Shown here one piece after another: positions 1 through 4,613 of a DNA stretch of 7,578 nucleotides. The notes beneath the pieces were generated by a model that did no database searches, was not told where the DNA came from, and saw only the letters and a list, made by a program, of their open reading frames with translations. The position numbers were made by a program, and so were the translations under genes. How positions within the stretch are numbered: the first letter of the stretch is position 1; each line of letters opens with the position of its first letter. Source of the DNA: PNKC01 sp039917655 (GTDB lineage: Bacteria; Chloroflexota; Dehalococcoidia; Tepidiformales; Tepidiformaceae); the NCBI GenBank assembly GCA_039917655.1, contig JBDSJC010000317.1:1-7578 (forward strand), read 5' to 3'.

Positions 1-109
1 GGGCGTCGGCGCCGTCGTCCACGTGATCGACCACGTGGCCTTCTTCTTCCATCACTCGCTTCACCGCGGTGGCGAGCCGCCGTTCGTCTTCAACAAGGAG
101 GATGTGCAC
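1..109 (-). CDS. Response regulator, OmpR-like receiver domain (N-terminal fragment)
   Basis: Reading the minus strand from a GTG at 109 gives 36 codons that run off the left edge. The peptide begins HILLVEDERRLATAVKRVM and continues EEEGHVVDHVDDG. This is the first beta strand of a receiver domain followed by the acidic Mg-binding pair (E7, D8) and helix 1; the 'VEDE.RLA..V...EEGH.VD...DG' pattern is typical of OmpR/PhoB-type two-component regulators. The phospho-acceptor aspartate and the DNA-binding domain lie outside the window, so the output class is inferred. The next upstream ATG in this area runs straight into a stop, which supports GTG as the start. A short purine stretch (TTGAGAC) precedes it, with no strong ribosome site. 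The gene is divergent from the operon at 229-1348, so it may regulate that operon, and a partner histidine kinase would be expected further left. Confidence 0.85.
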   Translation of the reverse strand, partial: MHILLVEDERRLATAVKRVMEEEGHVVDHVDDGADA

Positions 110-120
110 GTCTCAATCAA

Positions 121-126
121 AGCATA
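121..126 (-). promoter_or_regulatory. Candidate -10 box for the response regulator
   Basis: On the minus strand the hexamer TATGCT lies 11 nt before the GTG start at 109, inside the most AT-rich patch of the divergent spacer. It fits TANNNT and would give a very short leader of about 4-5 nt. No convincing -35 hexamer is visible. The call rests on position and composition only. Confidence 0.3.
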
Positions 127-146
127 TTTACCGCTCGTTGTTCATG

Positions 147-175
147 GGAACATTCCAATCTGCCTCTCATGTTCC
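147..175. promoter_or_regulatory. Inverted repeat in the divergent spacer, possible operator
   Basis: GGAACAT at 147-153 and its exact reverse complement ATGTTCC at 169-175 lie in the spacer between the response regulator and the 229 operon. Their centres are 22 bp apart, about two helical turns, so both half-sites would lie on one face of the DNA. A dimeric regulator could bind here, and the divergently encoded response regulator is the obvious candidate. OmpR-type regulators more often use direct repeats, so this is tentative. Confidence 0.35.
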
Positions 176-215
176 TCCAAGCCACGGGCCGCACGGTGAT
201 GGTAGTTCCCCTGTT

Positions 216-223
216 GGAGGTGG
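216..223 (+). promoter_or_regulatory. Ribosome binding site that decides the 229 start
   Basis: GGAGGTGG ends 5 nt before the ATG at 229 and matches the anti-Shine-Dalgarno sequence well. An in-frame ATG at 169 has no such site and would add about 20 residues unlike a signal or anchor, so 229 is preferred. Confidence 0.7.
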
Positions 224-228
224 TTCCC

Positions 229-459
229 ATGGACGGACGTCTCGCAATCTATTCCGGCGCTGTCTTTGCCGGAGTGCTACTTGCCGGTGTGCTCGTGATT
301 AGGCCTGGTTTCGGAAGCGACAGCGGCGGGAGCGCCGTGAACTCTGCCGACAGCGCGGGCAGCTCGGGCCAGACTGGCGGCAGCGGCGGCCTCGTCGCGA
401 GTCCCGCCAACGTCGTCCGTGGAGAACTTGACGACGACCATGAAGAGGATGACGACTAA
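229..459 (+). CDS. Small single-pass membrane protein with acidic tail
   Basis: This is a 76-residue protein of no recognised family. Residues about 5-24 (LAIYSGAVFAGVLLAGVLVI) form one strongly hydrophobic helix, acting as an N-terminal anchor or uncleaved signal. A Gly/Ser/Ala-rich flexible linker (about 27-58) follows, and the chain ends in a dense acidic run, DDDHEEDDD. It is the first gene of a three-gene operon: its TAA overlaps the next ATG by one base, and the heme-type membrane reductase follows. The acidic His-containing tail could bind cations such as iron, or pair electrostatically with the basic tail of the next protein. Both ideas are inference. Small anchored proteins beside ferric-reductase-like genes occur in Chloroflexota and Actinomycetota, as I recall. 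Translation is supported by the strong ribosome site and tight coupling; function is unknown. Confidence 0.7.
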   Translation: MDGRLAIYSGAVFAGVLLAGVLVIRPGFGSDSGGSAVNSADSAGSSGQTGGSGGLVASPANVVRGELDDDHEEDDD

Positions 460-689
460 TGGCGAGGAAGCAGTATATCGGGGCAAAGTTGACGATCCTC
501 ACGCTCGCGGGTGCTGCCGTGCTGACCGGGACAGCATGGCTTAGCAGCAATGGACAGCCGGCTGCGACCGCCATCGCAGCCACCCAGCCGGTTTCGCCTT
601 CTTCCTCCAACGTCACCACCACGACATCCAGCACTGTCCAGCCATCACAGGCGCCCGCCCCGCGTGCGAAGCGTTCGAGAGGTTCGTGA
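459..689 (+). CDS. Small single-pass protein, Ser/Thr/Pro-rich with basic tail
   Basis: This is a 76-residue protein of no recognised family. A short basic N-terminus (ARKQYIGAK) precedes a hydrophobic helix at about residues 10-28 (LTILTLAGAAVLTGTAWL). Then comes a low-complexity Ala/Ser/Thr/Pro stretch (about 34-68) and a basic C-terminus (PRAKRSRGS). The topology suggests an N-in anchor with an unstructured tail outside the membrane. The ATG overlaps the previous TAA by one base, and the TGA overlaps the ATG of the ferric-reductase-like gene by one base, so all three are probably co-translated. An AGAGGAT ribosome site lies at 444-450. Its positive tail complements the acidic tail of the upstream partner. 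It could be an accessory or docking subunit of the reductase, but nothing in the sequence proves this. Confidence 0.7.
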   Translation: MARKQYIGAKLTILTLAGAAVLTGTAWLSSNGQPAATAIAATQPVSPSSSNVTTTTSSTVQPSQAPAPRAKRSRGS

Positions 690-1348
690 TGAACCGGGAT
701 CTTGGCGTTGTGGCGGGCGTGCTTGTTGCCAGCCTCTTCGGCGGTCTCGCCCTGAACGCTGGAGAGTTGGGGACGCTCCCCTGGATGCTGAGCAGGGTTT
801 CCGGGCTGGTCGCGTTCGTGCTGCTCTCAAGCTCGGTCGTCTTCGGGCTGCTCATCAGTACGAAGGCTGCGGATGGTGTCCTGCCTCGGCCGTTCGTGTT
901 CACCATCCACCAGTTTCTAAGCGTCCTGACGCTGACATTCCTCGGAGTCCACGCAGGTTCGCTGTTGTTCGATGGCTTCCTGCACTTCGGACCGGTCTCA
1001 CTGGTGGTGCCGTTCGCGGCCCCTTATCGCCCATTCTGGGTTGGGCTGGGCGTGATCTCCGCCTGGGCGACGGCCATCGTGACGGCGAGCTTCTGGATGC
1101 GTGGCCACATCGGCCAGAAGGCATGGCGGAAGCTTCACTACGCCTCGTTCGTGGCGTACCTGCTCTCGCTCGTCCACGGCGTAACAGCCGGGACGGATAC
1201 CGCGCTGCCGCTGGTGAGCTGGACGTACGTAGTCTCGTTCGCGCTGGTCGCCGCCTTGCTTGTCTATCGAATCGGCCTTGCGAGCCAGCCGGCGCGCAAA
1301 CCCGTTGCCGAGGCCGCCAGGCGGCGTTCGCCGGCCGAAGCTGCCTGA
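689..1348 (+). CDS. Ferric-reductase-like transmembrane protein (heme b type)
   Basis: This 219-residue integral membrane protein has about six hydrophobic helices: 6-26, 36-57, 72-92, 117-136, 150-168 and 175-195. Two helices carry paired histidines at the spacing typical of the ferric reductase-like domain (PF01794 type, shared with MsrQ and NOX/FRE proteins): H74 with H88, and H150 with H163. These pairs would ligate one or two b hemes and carry electrons across the membrane. There is no C-terminal FAD/NAD domain, so electrons must come from a separate partner. The chain ends in a basic Arg/Lys-rich tail. ATG at 689 overlaps the upstream TGA by one base and has GAGAGG at 677-682; a GTG three bases earlier is the alternative start. 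The true substrate (iron, quinone, or a flavoprotein acceptor) cannot be read from the sequence. The divergent response regulator hints at signal-dependent expression. Confidence 0.8.
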   Translation: MNRDLGVVAGVLVASLFGGLALNAGELGTLPWMLSRVSGLVAFVLLSSSVVFGLLISTKAADGVLPRPFVFTIHQFLSVLTLTFLGVHAGSLLFDGFLHFGPVSLVVPFAAPYRPFWVGLGVISAWATAIVTASFWMRGHIGQKAWRKLHYASFVAYLLSLVHGVTAGTDTALPLVSWTYVVSFALVAALLVYRIGLASQPARKPVAEAARRRSPAEAA

Positions 1349-1358
1349 ACCGGCATTC

Positions 1359-1406
1359 TCCGTAGCCTGCCCGCGCGCATTCCCTCCCGCGCCGGTAGGC
1401 TACGGA
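1359..1406. repeat. 13-bp inverted repeat abutting the 1408 start codon
   Basis: The left arm TCCGTAGCCTGCC (1359-1371) and right arm GGTAGGCTACGGA (1394-1406) are complementary over 13 positions, with one G-T wobble as RNA, around a 22-nt GC-rich loop. The right arm contains the putative -10 box TAGGCT and ends two bases before the GTG at 1408. As DNA it could be an operator covering the promoter. As RNA in read-through transcripts from the ferric-reductase operon it would form a strong hairpin just before the start codon. It lacks a T tract, so it is not a standard intrinsic terminator. Confidence 0.6.
1396..1401 (+). promoter_or_regulatory. -10 box of a probable leaderless promoter
   Basis: TAGGCT, inside CGGTAGGCT, ends 6 nt before the GTG at 1408, so transcription would begin at or next to the start codon. 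There is no Shine-Dalgarno sequence before this gene. The same arrangement precedes the AlkA-like gene and, slightly further away, the SDR gene. No clear -35 hexamer is visible. Confidence 0.5.
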
Positions 1407-1407
1407 C

Positions 1408-1944
1408 GTGCCCGGCGTGATTTTCCTCCTGGATGAAGTCAACCACGCCCGTGTCGAGTCTCTCTGGGACCAGATGGAGCGCGAGTTCGGCGTGGCGAAG
1501 GGCTACCCCGGCGCGATGCCGCACTTCACCATCCACCTCGCCCCCGAATACGACCTCGACGCCACGCGGGTGATCGTTGGGCAAGTGGCGCAGACCCAAC
1601 GCCCATTCGCATTGCCGACCAGCGGCCTCGGGGTGTTCACCGGCGAAATGCCCATCCTGTATATACCGGTGATCCGGACCCGGACCCTGGACGACCTGCA
1701 CTCCCGCCTCTACCAGGAACTCGCGCCGCATTGCAGCGGCCACTTCCCCTATTACTCGCCCGAAAGCTGGATGCCGCACATCACGATCGGTCAGGTGAAC
1801 CTCGCGCCCCAGGTCCTGCCAGCATTGCTCGAATGGCTCGCACACCAGCCTCTTTCGTGGCAACTGGAGGCCGCTACGCTGGCCATCGCCGGAGAGACCG
1901 ACATCAGCGTCGAACTCTTCGGCACGTTCCCATTGCTCGGCTGA
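1408..1944 (+). CDS. 2H phosphoesterase / 2'-5' RNA ligase family protein
   Basis: This 178-residue cytosolic protein has the two H-x-T motifs that define the 2H phosphoesterase superfamily: PHFTI at residues 38-42 (H39, T41) and PHITI at 123-127 (H124, T126). The motifs sit about 85 residues apart, the usual spacing. The two histidines act as acid and base on 2',3'-cyclic or 2'-5' phosphodiester bonds in RNA ends or nucleotides. Overall length fits LigT/ThpR-like members, but sequence alone does not separate ligase, cyclic phosphodiesterase and 1,2-cyclic phosphate activities. The GTG start at 1408 is chosen because the beta strand VIFLLD begins right after it and because a TAGGCT -10 box sits 6 nt upstream; a second in-frame GTG at 1417 is possible. 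It is followed by a convergent gene and appears monocistronic. Confidence 0.85.
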   Translation: MPGVIFLLDEVNHARVESLWDQMEREFGVAKGYPGAMPHFTIHLAPEYDLDATRVIVGQVAQTQRPFALPTSGLGVFTGEMPILYIPVIRTRTLDDLHSRLYQELAPHCSGHFPYYSPESWMPHITIGQVNLAPQVLPALLEWLAHQPLSWQLEAATLAIAGETDISVELFGTFPLLG

Positions 1945-2093
1945 AACTCTCCCATAGGGCGGGCTGCTGAGTCCCCACAAAAGCCCACGGCGCACGTACT
2001 CGGGCCTGGCTCAACTTCGCAATTGCCGCTCTCCGCGTTCACCTCTTCAAACGAGGGGCGAAATACTGAACTCCGCCGCCCGCGGTGAGGGAG

Positions 2094-2122
2094 GCGAAGG
2101 AGCTTCGCGGAGCGAGCGCGAA
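2094..2122 (-). terminator. Stem-loops directly after the AlkA-like stop
   Basis: On the minus strand the base after the TGA (2123-2125) begins a perfect 6-bp stem, TTCGCG/CGCGAA, at 2122-2117 and 2109-2104 with a 7-nt loop. It overlaps a second perfect stem, GCGAAG/CTTCGC, spanning 2094-2108 with a 3-nt loop. The two are mutually exclusive. The position fits 3'-end formation for the glycosylase mRNA, but no U tract follows, so it may be a weak or factor-assisted terminator. The rest of the convergent spacer (1945-2093) shows no gene. Confidence 0.35.
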
Positions 2123-2794
2123 TCAGGCCGGGGGCTTTACGTCTTCGCTGCGCCAGAGGTACCAGCAGGCGACCGACGCCCAGGGGCGCCAGGCCTCGCC
2201 TATTCGGCGCACTTCGTCCGCCAGCGGCATCGCTTCGAGGCCGTAGCGGCGCATAATCGCCCGGTTGATGCCCACATCGTTGACGGGCAACACGTCCGGG
2301 CGGCGGAGATGGAACATCAGGAACATCTCCGCCGTCCAGCGCCCCACGCCCCGCACCCGCGTGAGGTGGGTGATGATCTCCTCGTCCGTCCAGGAATCGA
2401 ACTGCTCGCTCCCCAGTTCTCCCGAGGCGAAGTGTTCCGCGAGGCTGCGGATGGAGGCCACTTTCTGGCGGGAGAGCCCGGCGGAGCGCAGCGTTTCGTC
2501 GTCGAATGTCAGTACGCGAGCAGGCTCGGGAAAGGGCTGGCGGAAGGGATCCCAATCGGGCGTGGCCGGGGAAGCCTCGCTGCCCGGTCCCTGGAAAAGC
2601 GCGACGAAGCGCCCGAAGATCGTCCCGGCAGCCTTGCCGCTGAGCTGCTGAAAGACGATCGAGCGGGCGAGCGAGGCGAAGGGGTTGGAGGAATCGGCGC
2701 GCAGTTCAAACGGACCGGACTCGGCCATAATCCGCTCCATCACCGGGTCGGACGCGAGGTGGGCGAGCGCTTGGACTTCGTCGATGGAGTGCAC
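2123..2794 (-). CDS. DNA-3-methyladenine glycosylase II, AlkA-like (HhH-GPD)
   Basis: This 223-residue cytosolic base-excision repair enzyme belongs to the helix-hairpin-helix GPD superfamily. Such enzymes remove alkylated purines from DNA, leaving an abasic site. Visible features are IVFQQLSGKAA (46-56), typical of the AlkA/MAG helix near the N-terminus; the HhH element VRGVGRWTAEMF (147-158); the LPVNDVG segment with the catalytic aspartate D173; and the closing WRPWASVACWYLW (202-214). The length is that of the compact AlkA-like/MAG1 type without the extra N-terminal domain of E. coli AlkA. The start is GTG at 2794; a TAGGCT -10 box lies 6 nt upstream and no Shine-Dalgarno sequence is present, so the transcript is probably leaderless. 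The gene is divergent from the SDR gene with only 62 bp between start codons. No Ada-type regulator is next to it. Confidence 0.9.
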   Translation of the reverse strand: MHSIDEVQALAHLASDPVMERIMAESGPFELRADSSNPFASLARSIVFQQLSGKAAGTIFGRFVALFQGPGSEASPATPDWDPFRQPFPEPARVLTFDDETLRSAGLSRQKVASIRSLAEHFASGELGSEQFDSWTDEEIITHLTRVRGVGRWTAEMFLMFHLRRPDVLPVNDVGINRAIMRRYGLEAMPLADEVRRIGEAWRPWASVACWYLWRSEDVKPPA

Positions 2795-2800
2795 CCGCCC

Positions 2801-2806
2801 AGCCTA
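2801..2806 (-). promoter_or_regulatory. -10 box for the AlkA-like gene (leaderless)
   Basis: On the minus strand TAGGCT, in the context CGGTAGGCT, ends 6 nt before the GTG at 2794. Its distance to the start is identical to that at the 2H phosphoesterase gene. It is mirrored by the SDR -10 box around a GCATGC palindrome at 2822-2827. No standard -35 is seen. Confidence 0.5.
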
Positions 2807-2821
2807 CCGTCGCGGACGCAG

Positions 2822-2827
2822 GCATGC
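2822..2827. promoter_or_regulatory. GCATGC palindrome at the dyad centre of the divergent promoters
   Basis: This 6-bp palindrome is centred at 2824.5, exactly midway between the two -10 boxes (2801-2806 and 2843-2848). The outer nine bases of the two arms match in eight positions when one is reverse-complemented. A shared activator or repressor could bind at the centre. A 6-bp palindrome alone can occur by chance. Confidence 0.3.
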
Positions 2828-2842
2828 ACCAACGCCGGGCGG

Positions 2843-2848
2843 TAGACT
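2843..2848 (+). promoter_or_regulatory. -10 box for the SDR gene
   Basis: TAGACT, in the context CGGTAGACT, ends 8 nt before the ATG at 2857. It is a variant of the TAGGCT boxes at 1396 and 2801 and predicts a leaderless or nearly leaderless mRNA. It lies downstream of the alternative in-frame ATG at 2824 and so argues against that start. Confidence 0.5.
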
Positions 2849-2856
2849 CCACGACG

Positions 2857-3612
2857 ATGACCAGCAACCCATTTTCACTGGAAGGCAAGACCGCGCTCAT
2901 CACCGGCGGGTCGCGGGGCATAGGCTTTGCTATCGCTCAGGCGTTCATCATGGCCGGGGCGCGCGTGGTGATCACGGCGCGCGGCGAGGCGGCGCTGCAC
3001 GAAGCTGCGGGGCGGCTCGGTATGAAGGCCATCGCCAAACAGTGCGACAACGCGGACATCACACAGATCGGGAAGCTAGTCGAAGAGAGCTGGCGGCTGG
3101 GGCCCATCGATATCCTCGTCAACAACGCCGGGATCAGCCCCTACTACAAGCGCGCCGAGCACGTGACGTTGGAGGACTGGGACAGCGTCATCGATGTGAA
3201 CCTGCGCGGCAGCTACTTCTGTAGCGTTGAAGTTGCGAAGCGAATGTTCGGAGCGGGGCGGCCAGGGAGCATCATCAACATCAGCTCCGTCTCCGGGATC
3301 GTGGCGCTGGAGAAGCTCGGTGTCTACGCTGCCTCCAAAGCAGCGCTCCAGCAGGTGACGCGCGTGATGGCCCTCGAATGGGCCGATCGCGGCGTGCGCG
3401 TCAACGCCATCGCGCCGGGCTGGACCGGGACCGATTTCACTGACGACCTCTTCTCCAGCCGTCATGGGGAAGGCCTGCTCGCCGATATCCCGATGGGCCG
3501 CCTCGCCGAACCGGGTGACATCACCGGCGCAGCGCTCTACCTCGCCAGCGACGCCAGCAGCTACGTGACGGGCACGATTATGACGGTGGACGGCGGCCGC
3601 GCACTGCGCTAA
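2857..3612 (+). CDS. Short-chain dehydrogenase/reductase, classical SDR
   Basis: This 251-residue Rossmann-fold oxidoreductase has the full classical SDR signature: cofactor loop TGGSRGIG at 16-23, NNAG at 89-92, N115 in DVNLRG, catalytic S144 in NISSVSG, and Y157/K161 in YAASK, with the APG motif at 186-188 and the C-terminal VTG..M.VDGG pattern. Ser-Tyr spacing of 13 matches FabG-type enzymes. The residues after strand 2 (ITARG) lack an acidic residue and carry Arg, which suggests NADP(H). The substrate cannot be inferred; FabG-like ketoacyl reductase, glucose dehydrogenase-like and other 3-hydroxy/3-oxo activities are all possible. ATG at 2857 is chosen over the in-frame ATG at 2824 because the protein then begins in the usual place before the first strand and because a TAGACT -10 box lies between the two. 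No partner gene is adjacent. Confidence 0.92.
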   Translation: MTSNPFSLEGKTALITGGSRGIGFAIAQAFIMAGARVVITARGEAALHEAAGRLGMKAIAKQCDNADITQIGKLVEESWRLGPIDILVNNAGISPYYKRAEHVTLEDWDSVIDVNLRGSYFCSVEVAKRMFGAGRPGSIINISSVSGIVALEKLGVYAASKAALQQVTRVMALEWADRGVRVNAIAPGWTGTDFTDDLFSSRHGEGLLADIPMGRLAEPGDITGAALYLASDASSYVTGTIMTVDGGRALR

Positions 3613-3634
3613 CAACATCCCGCGGACCGCTCCC

Positions 3635-3659
3635 TTACGCGACGTAACGATTTTAGGAT
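3635..3659. promoter_or_regulatory. Palindrome and possible -10 box upstream of the 3768 gene
   Basis: TTACG-CGA-CGTAA at 3635-3647 is a perfect inverted repeat with 5-bp arms in the spacer after the SDR gene. TAGGAT at 3654-3659 resembles the TAGGCT/TAGACT boxes elsewhere in the window. If it is used, transcription would begin around 3666 and give a leader of about 100 nt before the ribosome site at 3755-3760. No -35 is evident, so operator and promoter roles are tentative. The rest of 3613-3767 shows nothing else. Confidence 0.3.
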
Positions 3660-3767
3660 TCTTTCGTCGGGAAGTGTCGCCTGACCGCGGATTCGCAGAG
3701 AGTAGTGCGAGGCGTTCGCCGCATGGGTTTGCCACCCGGCTCCGGGCGACCCATCAGGAGAACCAAG

Positions 3768-4205
3768 ATGGATCTGACCCGAGCAAAGCTGCATGTCCCA
3801 CGAATGATCTCGTCCGCGCACGGCCACACAAAGGTGCACGGCGACAGCCAGGTTGGGCGGGCGAATGCCTGGCTGGCCGTTAGGATTACGCGAGCCGTGG
3901 GTTCGATGTGGTGCGCCTACGCCTTCGCGGCGCTCTCACTGGTCTCGCTCCCGGCGGCCATCTCATCGGGAAACAACGTCATCATCGTCTCCTGGATCTC
4001 GCAGACGTTTCTCCAGCTCGTGCTCCTCTCGGTGATCATCGTCGGCCAGAACGTGCAGGCGGCGATCAGCGATGCGCGCGCCGAGTCAGACCACGAGACG
4101 CTGATCGCCGTCCACGCGTTGACGGTGTCCGTCCGCGAGATAAACGAACAGCAGTCCGAGATTTTGCAGCGCCTCGAACAGAGCGGGGGAGCCGGGGCGA
4201 GTTGA
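3768..4205 (+). CDS. Conserved small membrane protein, DUF1003-like
   Basis: This is a 145-residue protein of unknown function. A basic N-terminus (1-43) is followed by two hydrophobic helices at about 44-65 (VGSMWCAYAFAALSLVSLPAAI) and 70-93 (ending LSVIIVGQ), then a charged helical tail (about 94-138, rich in E, Q and R) that could form a coiled coil. The core WISQTFLQLVLLSVIIVGQNVQ followed by an SDARAESDHE segment recalls a family I have seen in Actinomycetota and Chloroflexota, and it has the layout of DUF1003 proteins (two TM helices, then 'QN.Q...R...D.E'). This is recognition from memory, not a search. ATG at 3768 is preferred over an in-frame start at 3705 because CAGGAG at 3755-3760 lies 7 nt upstream. 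The gene stands alone; the repeat elements begin directly after it. Confidence 0.7.
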   Translation: MDLTRAKLHVPRMISSAHGHTKVHGDSQVGRANAWLAVRITRAVGSMWCAYAFAALSLVSLPAAISSGNNVIIVSWISQTFLQLVLLSVIIVGQNVQAAISDARAESDHETLIAVHALTVSVREINEQQSEILQRLEQSGGAGAS

Positions 4206-4212
4206 CCTCACC

Positions 4213-4231
4213 CCGTTCGTCCTGAGCTTGT
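4213..4231. repeat. Truncated arm of the inverted-repeat element
   Basis: CCGTTCGTCCTGAGCTTGT matches the outer 19 bases of the left arms at 4245 and 4426 with one change (TTGT for CTGT). It then breaks off into the start of the first full unit. It begins 7 bp after the stop of the 3768 gene and looks like the remnant of an older insertion or a rearrangement end. Confidence 0.6.
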
Positions 4232-4232
4232 T

Positions 4233-4388
4233 GCGCTCCCTCTGCCGTTCGTCCTGAGCCTGTCGAAGGATGAGCGGAGCGGCCCTCGGTGGTCAGGCGA
4301 AACGGTGTGCAGCCGGCGCATTCCGTCCGCGCGCCGCCGGGCGGCCCTTCGACGGGCTCAGGGTGAACGGAGGGGCTCGTGGCTTGCC
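4233..4388. repeat. Intergenic inverted-repeat element, copy 1
   Basis: This 156-bp unit is bounded by two 26-bp arms, 4245-4270 and 4345-4370, that are reverse complements apart from three positions. The core motif is CTGAGCCTGTCGAAGG on the left and CCTTCGACGGGCTCAGG on the right. The arms flank a 74-bp GC-rich interior with its own small stem (CGGCGC 4314-4319 / GCGCCG 4331-4336). It is non-coding; open frames across it are GC artefacts. CTGAGC-TGTCGAAGG arms are, from memory, a common REP-like intergenic repeat in several bacterial phyla. Such elements usually sit after genes, as here, and may affect 3' ends or be mobilised in trans. Confidence 0.75.
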
Positions 4389-4413
4389 ACGACAGCGCAT
4401 ACCTTCCCCCGCC

Positions 4414-4568
4414 GCGCTCCCTCTGCCGTTCGTCCTGAGCCTGTCGAAGGATGAGCGGAGCGGCCCTCGGTGGTCAGGCGAAACGGTGGGCGGCCGGCGC
4501 ATTCTGTCCGCGCGCCGCTGGACGGCCCTTCGACAGGCTCAGGGTGAACGGGGGACTCGTGGCTTGCC
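4414..4568. repeat. Intergenic inverted-repeat element, copy 2
   Basis: This is a second copy of the unit at 4233, with arms at 4426-4451 and 4526-4551. It differs at about eight positions including one single-base indel, so identity is about 95%. The repeat period is 181 bp, with 25 bp of unrelated sequence between the copies. The near identity, including the interior, indicates recent duplication of a whole unit rather than independent insertion of short arms. Confidence 0.75.
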
Positions 4569-4580
4569 GGTACAACTAGC

Positions 4581-4613
4581 TTTGTAAATTCTCCGTAAAG
4601 TCTAACGAAAACC
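4581..4613 (+). promoter_or_regulatory. 11-bp direct repeats, possible OmpR/PhoB-type site
   Basis: TTTGTAAATTC (4581-4591) is followed at once by TCCGTAAAGTC (4592-4602), identical in 8 of 11 positions, and by a weaker third unit, TAACGAAAACC (4603-4613). Direct repeats at an 11-bp step are the hallmark of OmpR/PhoB-family response regulator sites. They lie in the only AT-rich patch of the long spacer, upstream of the secreted-protein leader, where a promoter is expected. No well-spaced -35/-10 pair could be assigned. Binding by the regulator at 1-109 is speculation. Confidence 0.35.

Noticed and set aside
169..228. Upstream in-frame ATG for the acidic-tail protein
   Set aside because: The GGAGGTGG site at 216-223 and the hydrophobic anchor both point to ATG 229.
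1359..1406. Intrinsic terminator of the ferric-reductase operon
   Set aside because: The hairpin is strong, but a T tract is missing and the loop is long (22 nt), and the stem overlaps the next promoter. An operator or insulator role fits better.
2309..2845. Plus-strand open frame opposite the AlkA-like gene
   Set aside because: It is antisense to a gene with all AlkA/HhH-GPD motifs; there is no start signal and no domain.
2824..2856. Upstream in-frame ATG for the SDR gene
   Set aside because: It has no ribosome site, would place 11 atypical residues before the standard SDR N-terminus, and lies upstream of the probable -10 box at 2843-2848.
4206..4568. CRISPR array
   Set aside because: Only two units exist, each about 155 bp with inverted arms; there are no short uniform repeats with unique spacers and no cas genes.
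4270..4587. Plus-strand open frame of 105 codons across the repeats
   Set aside because: It spans both copies of the non-coding repeat and simply translates the duplication; its length comes from high GC.
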